Below are positions 42,724 through 47,767 of a stretch of DNA of 47,767 bases, in pieces. The position numbers and the translations under genes are program-made. Positions within the stretch are counted from its first letter, which is position 1. Every line of letters starts with the position of its first letter. Source of the DNA: JAVBSC01 sp031547305 (GTDB lineage Bacteria; Desulfobacterota; Desulfovibrionia; Desulfovibrionales; Desulfovibrionaceae); assembly GCA_031547305.1 (NCBI GenBank), contig JAVBSC010000031.1, forward strand, positions 1 to 47,767, in the 5' to 3' direction. Under the pieces are notes generated by a model. The model searched no databases and was not told the origin of the DNA. It saw nothing but the letters and a program-made list of their open reading frames with translations.

Positions 42724-44085
42724 ATGCGCACCAAGTTGCTAATAGTGGATGACGAACAGGAGTGGCTGGACATCCTGCAGCATTTCTTTTCCCGCAAGGG
42801 ATGGGCCGTGAGCACGGCCCGTTGCGGGGAGGAAGGCTGGAGTATGCTCAGCGAGTCTGTTTACGATCTGGTTCTTTGCGATTTAGCCATGCCGGACATC
42901 AGCGGCATAGAGCTGCTCAGCCGCCTGCGGGCCGTGGACGGAGTCCTGCCCTTCATCATCATGACCGGGGTGGGTTCCATTCAGAGCGCGGTGGAAGCCG
43001 TGCAAATGGGCGCGTACAGCTACATAACCAAGCCATTTAAAACCCAGGAACTGGAAGTTCTGGCCACTCGGGCCGCGGAGCACGGCAGCATGCGCCGCCG
43101 CCTGGAACTTAGCCGGGTCAAGGAAGAACAGCAGACTCCGCCCATGATCGTGGGTTTTAACAAAGCCATGCTGGATGTGCTGGCAACAGTGAACAAGGTG
43201 GCGGATTCCACCGCCCCGGTGTTGATCCGGGGCGAGACCGGCACCGGAAAATCCATGTTGGCCGCGCATATTCATAACGCCAGTTCTCGCAGCGGGCAGT
43301 CCTTTCTGACCATAGACTGCGGCGCCCTGCCGGAAACCCTGTTGGAAAGTGAACTTTTCGGGCACGTCAAGGGCGCGTTCACCGGGGCCATCGCGGCCCG
43401 GCGCGGTCTGCTGGAAGAAGGCCAGGGAGGCACGGTTTTTTTGGATGAAATCGGCGAACTCACCCCGGCCACCCAGGTCAAGCTGCTGCGCGCCGTGCAC
43501 GACCGGGAAATCCGCCCGGTGGGCGGCAACAAGAGTATTTCCATTGACGTGCGCTTCATCACCGCCACCAACCGGGTGCTCTCCGAAGACATCGCCACTG
43601 GACGGTTTCGCGAGGATCTGTATTACCGTCTGGCGGTCATCCCCATAGAATTGCCGCCTTTACGCGAGCGTATGAACGATTTTGTGGCCTTTGTGGGCTA
43701 CTTTGTGCAAAAGTTTAACACCCGCTACAACAAATCCATAGTCAACGTCACCCCGGCGGCCATGCGCCTGCTTATGGAGCAGCCATGGAAGGGCAACATC
43801 CGCGAACTGGAAAATGTGCTGGAACGGGCTGTGCTTCTGGCGGACAGCAACGAGATTACCCCGGACATTCTCGGGTTGCACCTGGGGGGGAACTCCCGGC
43901 GCGAAGTTTATTCGTCAACGCCGGTCTCTTTGCAGGACGCCGTGCGGGAAGCGGAGCAGCGCGCCATTATGCAGGCCCTGGCCCTGACCGAGGGCAACAA
44001 AACCCAGGCCGCCAGCCTGCTGGGCATAGGCCGCCGCACCCTCTACGACAAGTTGGAAGAATACTCCATAAGCGCGGATGGTTGA
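42724..44085 (+). CDS. Sigma-54-dependent response regulator (NtrC family)
   Basis: 453-aa three-domain regulator. The receiver is intact: acidic pair D9-D10 and phospho-acceptor D53 (VLCDLAMPD), with conserved T and K positions (IIMTGVGS, ITKPF). The AAA+ domain has Walker A GETGTGKS (170-177), the sigma-54 contact loop GAFTGA (217-222) and VFLDEI. A C-terminal Fis-type helix-turn-helix (EGNKTQAASLLGIGRRTLYDK) binds DNA. It lies between the 979-aa operon and the convergent sensor kinase, and candidate sigma-54 promoters flank the pair, so it is the likely activator of those operons. It probably recognises TGTGC-N8-GCACA (inference). Confidence 0.93.
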   Translation: MRTKLLIVDDEQEWLDILQHFFSRKGWAVSTARCGEEGWSMLSESVYDLVLCDLAMPDISGIELLSRLRAVDGVLPFIIMTGVGSIQSAVEAVQMGAYSYITKPFKTQELEVLATRAAEHGSMRRRLELSRVKEEQQTPPMIVGFNKAMLDVLATVNKVADSTAPVLIRGETGTGKSMLAAHIHNASSRSGQSFLTIDCGALPETLLESELFGHVKGAFTGAIAARRGLLEEGQGGTVFLDEIGELTPATQVKLLRAVHDREIRPVGGNKSISIDVRFITATNRVLSEDIATGRFREDLYYRLAVIPIELPPLRERMNDFVAFVGYFVQKFNTRYNKSIVNVTPAAMRLLMEQPWKGNIRELENVLERAVLLADSNEITPDILGLHLGGNSRREVYSSTPVSLQDAVREAEQRAIMQALALTEGNKTQAASLLGIGRRTLYDKLEEYSISADG

Positions 44086-44135
44086 AGTTTGCCGGCCAGG
44101 CAGTTGGACTGCTTCAGCGGGCCAGGGCCGCGTTA

Positions 44136-46109
44136 TTATGCGCTTTCTTGCAACAGGCAGGAAACCGCCGGAAATTCCAGAATCATGCTGGCGCCCCGGC
44201 CGGGTTCGGACTCCGCGTAGAGTCTGCCGCCGTGGCGTTCGGCGATGCGGCGGGAAATAAACAGACCCAGGCCGAAGCCGTGGCTTTTCTGGGTGGTGAA
44301 GAAAATATCGAAAATACGTTCCAGGTTGCCTGGTTCTATGCCCTTGCCGGTATCCTGAATTTCCGCGCAGACCAGCGGGCCGTCCTGGCCTTCTTTGCTA
44401 TAGCCGCGCACGGTCAAATGGCCTTCGCCGCCCATGCTGTCCAGGGCGTTCAAAAACAGATTTATGCACAACTGTTCCAGTTGAATGCGATCCCCGTTCA
44501 AAAGCAGGGGGCTTTCCAGGCCGCTCAGGTCCACGCTGATCTTTTGCAGTTTCGGGTGTAAAAAAGATAAGGATTCCTGAATAATATCACTCAGGTTCTG
44601 TTGCGCGTTGTTAAGTTCCTGAGGCATGGCCACGTTCAGCAGGCGGCGGGTGGTGGCGGCAGCGCGGTCCACGTTGCGCTGGATGGCCTCCAGGTAGCGC
44701 CGGATTGGCGTGGACTCGGTTTCTTCCAGGGCCATGTCCGTGTTGGTCATGATGATGCCCAGGGGGTTGTTTATTTCATGGGCCACACTGGCGGCCAGCT
44801 TGCCCAGCACGGCCTGGCGCTCCACCTGCATAAGCTCGTGCTCCAAATGGCGGCGGGCCGTGGTGTCCCGGCCGATGCAGCAAACCAGAAGATCGCCGCC
44901 TTCGCTGGCGTCGGTTTTGGGAGCCAGGGTTGGCGCGGCAATAAACTCTATATAACGGGTCTTTTCCGTGTCCGGGTGGATGGTCACTTCCTCTCTGGCC
45001 AGGTCCCCGGCCTGGGCCTGGTCCAAAAGGCGCCCCAGGCAGGTGCGCCCCTGGCCGCACATGGCGTGCAGCAGGGCGGAAGAGGCTTCCGGATCCTGCG
45101 GGTTGATGCCCAGAGTTTCGCGGGCCGTGCGATTGGCTAGTTGGATATGCCCGTTCGGGCTGAGCAACAGCACCATGTCCGGTGAAGCTTCAATAAGCTC
45201 GCGGTAGCGCCGTTCCGAATTTTTCAGGCGGCGGGTCACCCGCACCACCTGGCGTCGCAGGGTCACCACCCAGACCATGACCAGAATAAACAGGGCGAGG
45301 CCCCCCGCGAAGGTATACAAAATAATGATTTTGTATTCCTCAAAAAAGTTTGTGGCGGTCAGGGGGCGGCCCAGCCACTTCTCGCGCAGGATTTCCAGTT
45401 TGCCGCGCTGCTCCAGGTTCATCAAAGCGTCGCTGATGTGGGCGGAAAGATCGCCGGTGATCTTGGGGTTAACCAGAACCACAATGGGGATGCGCTCAAG
45501 TGACAGGCCCATGATGCGCACCTGGGAGAGCCCTTTGCGCTGGGCCAGGTAAGAGGCGATCTCGCCGGATCTTGGAACAAAGGCGTTGACCTGGCCTTCG
45601 ATCAGCAAGTCCAGGCCTTGGTGATAGTTATCCACAAAGGTCACGACGGCCCCGGCCTGCCTGGCCGTAAGCGCGTACGGGTCACCCCTGAGTATGGCCA
45701 GGTGCTGATAAAGGAAGTCTTTTTCACAGGTTATGTGGGTACTGTCTGAAGCCACCAGAATGTGCCTATTGATGGCAAACGGGGATATCAGGCTCAGGAA
45801 CCCATGCGTCGGCGGATCCGCCACGCCGCAAGCCAGGTCAATGCTGCCGGACGCCAACAGGGATTGAAGTTCCGCCATAGATCCCTGGCGGAGTTGGATT
45901 TTCTTTTTCAGTGATGCTCCCAAAAAAGAGGCCAGATCCACAGACAAGCCCCGCACACCGCCTTCGGCGCTCATGAAGGCCAGCGGGGGCATATCTCTGG
46001 GGATGCCCACGACTAAAGAGTCGCCGGATGCGGCCAGAGTGGAGGCGCGGGGCAGGAGCAGGGTGCTTGCCACAATAAAAACAAGCAGGGCGGGTTTTTT
46101 TATGAACAT
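44136..46109 (-). CDS. Sensor histidine kinase with periplasmic solute-binding domain
   Basis: 657-aa kinase. A signal peptide leads into a family-3 solute-binding domain (about 30-250, LVVGIPRDMPPLAFMSAEGG and the later ISDALMNLEQRGKLEILREKWLG), then one transmembrane helix (about 264-286) and a PAS domain (about 305-410). The transmitter follows: H444 in the H box ASVAHEINNPLG, N box NALDSM, DTGKGI and GFGLGLFI. The periplasmic sensor probably binds a small ligand directly. It is encoded convergently with the sigma-54 regulator (50 bases between stops), its evident partner. Given the neighbouring sulfotransferase, an arylsulfate, phenol or related anion is a plausible signal. Confidence 0.92.
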   Translation of the reverse strand: MFIKKPALLVFIVASTLLLPRASTLAASGDSLVVGIPRDMPPLAFMSAEGGVRGLSVDLASFLGASLKKKIQLRQGSMAELQSLLASGSIDLACGVADPPTHGFLSLISPFAINRHILVASDSTHITCEKDFLYQHLAILRGDPYALTARQAGAVVTFVDNYHQGLDLLIEGQVNAFVPRSGEIASYLAQRKGLSQVRIMGLSLERIPIVVLVNPKITGDLSAHISDALMNLEQRGKLEILREKWLGRPLTATNFFEEYKIIILYTFAGGLALFILVMVWVVTLRRQVVRVTRRLKNSERRYRELIEASPDMVLLLSPNGHIQLANRTARETLGINPQDPEASSALLHAMCGQGRTCLGRLLDQAQAGDLAREEVTIHPDTEKTRYIEFIAAPTLAPKTDASEGGDLLVCCIGRDTTARRHLEHELMQVERQAVLGKLAASVAHEINNPLGIIMTNTDMALEETESTPIRRYLEAIQRNVDRAAATTRRLLNVAMPQELNNAQQNLSDIIQESLSFLHPKLQKISVDLSGLESPLLLNGDRIQLEQLCINLFLNALDSMGGEGHLTVRGYSKEGQDGPLVCAEIQDTGKGIEPGNLERIFDIFFTTQKSHGFGLGLFISRRIAERHGGRLYAESEPGRGASMILEFPAVSCLLQESA

Positions 46110-46129
46110 TGTCTCGTTGTTCCATAAAC

Positions 46130-46147
46130 TGTGCGCTTTTCCGCGCA
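46130..46147. promoter_or_regulatory. TGTGC-N8-GCGCA near-dyad (site 3) before the kinase gene
   Basis: Differs from the other two sites by one base in the right arm. It is 21 bases upstream of the kinase start, so it may allow feedback on the kinase. Confidence 0.45.
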
Positions 46148-46337
46148 GTGAGCGGGTAAAAAAATAAATCTGAATATATTATGCTATTTTATCTGCTTAC
46201 GTATTAGCGTCATGCTGGACGGGCAAAATCCAGAATGCCGGCCTCCGGAGTTTTTGGGAAAAACTTCACATGTGAAAGAATCTTCGGACGAATTTATCCA
46301 TCCTATCCCCGTGGGCCTATTTTACTCTGAAAAAAGA

Positions 46338-46355
46338 TGTGCAGCAAGCCGCACA
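46338..46355. promoter_or_regulatory. TGTGC-N8-GCACA dyad (site 2) before the sulfotransferase
   Basis: Same 18-bp pattern as site 1, about 97 bp upstream of the sigma-54 element, a typical enhancer distance. Confidence 0.6.
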
Positions 46356-46450
46356 ATGATTGGGAAATAAGAGCTCGTTCGCAAAAGGTCTAGTAGTATA
46401 ATATATTTATTTCATTCAAATTATTTTTGGTCATCGCAAAAAAAATCCAC

Positions 46451-46466
46451 CGGTATGAAATTTGCT
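46451..46466 (+). promoter_or_regulatory. Candidate sigma-54 promoter of the sulfotransferase gene
   Basis: CGGTATGAAATTTGCT keeps the invariant GG and TTGC at the right distance (12 bases from first G to G) but departs from TGGCAC at three positions. About 80 bases before the start codon. Confidence 0.55.
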
Positions 46467-46545
46467 GTGAGTATATTTTAAAGGCATCTATTTTTTTAGT
46501 GTTATCTCCCCCATTTCCGGGGCAGCACTTAATCCGGAGGATTTT

Positions 46546-47767
46546 ATGAAAAGAAGAGATTTCCTGGCTGGCATGGCTGTGGGGCTTGCCGCGACGGCCT
46601 TGCCCAAGGCGGCTTTCGCCTTTCCCACGGTATTTCCGCACGGCACGACCATATACAAACCGGCTAAATGCTGGAGCGGCTTCACCGTGTTCGGCACCGA
46701 ATCCAAGGGCGAAGGCTCCGTGCTTATCGACATGAACGGCAATGTGGTAAAGCAGTGGAAGGAAATGAGCAACCTTGAGCACCCGGTCAAGATTCTCAAA
46801 GGCGGCTACATCATGGGCGCCACCAACTCCGCGCCGGACAAGGTCGGCCGCACCTGGGCGGATCCCATGTCCGCCGATTTGTCCATCATGGACTTTGACG
46901 GCAAGATCGTGCGCAACATTCCCCTGGCCGGCATGCACCATGACTACCAGGTCGCTTCCAGCCCCACCGGATACTTTGCGCCGGGCCTGGACATCCTGAA
47001 GGATGACGGCAACATCATCATTCTGTCGCACAAATTTTCCGAAAACGCGAAGATCACCGACCGCAAGCCTCTGGACGACGACTACATCGTGGAAGTGGAC
47101 AAGGACAACAAAGTGGTCTGGGACTGGCTTGCCAGCGATTATTTCGACCAGATGCCCTTTCCGGAGGACTTCAAGGCCACAATGCGCAAATACCCCACCT
47201 GGCAGCAGACCCGCACGCCGGGCGTGAAGGCCGCTGACTGGATCCACATGAACTCCATGTCCAAGCTGGGCCCGAACAAGTGGTACGAACAGGACCCGAA
47301 AAAATACGCCGCCTTCCACCCGGACAACATTATCACTTGCAACCGCCAGACCAATACGGTGTTCATCATTGACAAAAAAACCAAGAACATCGTCTGGCAC
47401 ATCGGGCCGGTCTTCTACAGCGATGTGAAGTGGAGCTTCGCCGGCAAGGAGTATCCGAGGGCGCTCAGCAAACTGGGTCAGATCGTCGGGCCGCATCACG
47501 CCCACATGATCCCCAAGGGACTGCCGGGCGAAGGCAACATTATGATTTACGACAACGGCGGATACGCCGGCTACGGTCCGCGCAACCCCGGCGCGCCCTT
47601 CGGCTGGAGCGACGCCAGACGCGACTATTCCAGGGTCATTGAATTCAACCCGGAAAGCTTGGAAATGCAGTGGGAACACTCATCCAAAACCATGGGGCTG
47701 CGCGAAGGCTACAAGTTCTACAGCGACTATGTCAGTTCGGCCCAGCGCCTGCCCAACGGCACCACGC
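46546..47767 (+). CDS. Arylsulfate sulfotransferase (partial, runs off the window)
   Basis: The first 407 codons of an arylsulfate sulfotransferase (ASST), which moves a sulfuryl group between phenols without PAPS. The N-terminus MKRRDFLAGMAVG with a following AAFA cleavage site is a Tat-type signal, so export of a folded protein is expected; E. coli ASST is reported as a Sec-exported periplasmic enzyme. Beta-propeller blades are evident: GSVLIDMNGNVVKQW, HHDYQVAS, VVWDWLASDYFD, NTVFIIDKKTKNIVWHIGP and GPHHAHMIPKGLPGEGNIMIYDNGGY. The family's catalytic histidines should include those in the MHHDY/HMN/HHAHM regions, but I cannot assign which is which. GGAGG lies six bases before the ATG. The stop codon is outside the window. 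Confidence 0.85.
   Translation, partial: MKRRDFLAGMAVGLAATALPKAAFAFPTVFPHGTTIYKPAKCWSGFTVFGTESKGEGSVLIDMNGNVVKQWKEMSNLEHPVKILKGGYIMGATNSAPDKVGRTWADPMSADLSIMDFDGKIVRNIPLAGMHHDYQVASSPTGYFAPGLDILKDDGNIIILSHKFSENAKITDRKPLDDDYIVEVDKDNKVVWDWLASDYFDQMPFPEDFKATMRKYPTWQQTRTPGVKAADWIHMNSMSKLGPNKWYEQDPKKYAAFHPDNIITCNRQTNTVFIIDKKTKNIVWHIGPVFYSDVKWSFAGKEYPRALSKLGQIVGPHHAHMIPKGLPGEGNIMIYDNGGYAGYGPRNPGAPFGWSDARRDYSRVIEFNPESLEMQWEHSSKTMGLREGYKFYSDYVSSAQRLPNGTT

Larger units (their letters stand above)
46110..46545. other. 436-bp regulatory region between kinase and sulfotransferase
   Basis: No gene is supported; the long minus-strand frame reaching from 47679 to 46390 is the antisense shadow of the sulfotransferase. 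The region holds a near-dyad TGTGC-N8-GCGCA (46130-46147), a perfect palindrome TTCACATGTGAA (46265-46276), a TGTGC-N8-GCACA dyad (46338-46355), AT-rich sequence and a sigma-54 element at 46451-46466. Confidence 0.7.

Noticed and set aside
46390..47679. Minus-strand open frame of 429 codons
   Set aside because: It is the antisense shadow of the arylsulfotransferase, which has signal peptide, family motifs and a strong ribosome site.

Overview
The window looks like a chromosomal segment of a Desulfovibrio-like deltaproteobacterium (Desulfovibrionaceae). This is inferred from gene content: a PxxKW cysteine-rich protein, an AICAR transformylase without the usual IMP cyclohydrolase domain, several sigma-54 regulators, an arylsulfate sulfotransferase, and GC-rich coding with AT-rich accessory islands. 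No rRNA, CRISPR array or intact insertion sequence is visible.

Left part (1-29 kb). A large envelope protein (DUF748/AsmA-like) is followed by a minus-strand, partly AT-rich glycan island: GT-1-like, GT61 and two FkbM-type methyltransferases. Housekeeping genes come next: a LysE/ArgO exporter, PxxKW protein, M20 hydrolase, TyrS, AICAR transformylase, an MltF-like lytic transglycosylase, lipoate ligase, a sigma-54 activator with a degenerate receiver, PpiD, xanthine phosphoribosyltransferase, a GT39 membrane glycosyltransferase, a YkgJ-type protein, a fused membrane/spermidine-synthase-like protein, NAD kinase, a radical SAM protein and tRNA-Arg(CCG). The intergenic spaces carry small dispersed repeats and strong hairpins.

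Middle (29-37 kb). A small XRE regulator has its promoter inside a perfect 15+15 bp inverted repeat. Then comes a minus-strand type I secretion locus: an RTX protein, an orphan second RTX C-terminal tail, a GT4 glycosyltransferase, a C39-like-domain ABC exporter, and an HlyD adaptor broken by one extra base in a G/C run.

Right part (37-47.8 kb). This is the most interesting region. A plus-strand operon encodes an exported 979-aa protein I do not recognise, a YeiH-like (putative sulfate exporter family) permease, two tiny membrane proteins and an exported helix-hairpin-helix protein. It is followed by a sigma-54 response regulator, a convergent sensor kinase with a periplasmic solute-binding domain, and a Tat-type arylsulfate sulfotransferase cut by the window edge. 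Both the 979-aa operon and the sulfotransferase have sigma-54 -24/-12 elements. Upstream of each lies the same dyad, TGTGC-N8-GCACA, and a near-copy sits in front of the kinase. I infer one regulon in which the two-component system controls an organosulfate-handling system made of the sulfotransferase and a largely undescribed membrane/periplasmic module.
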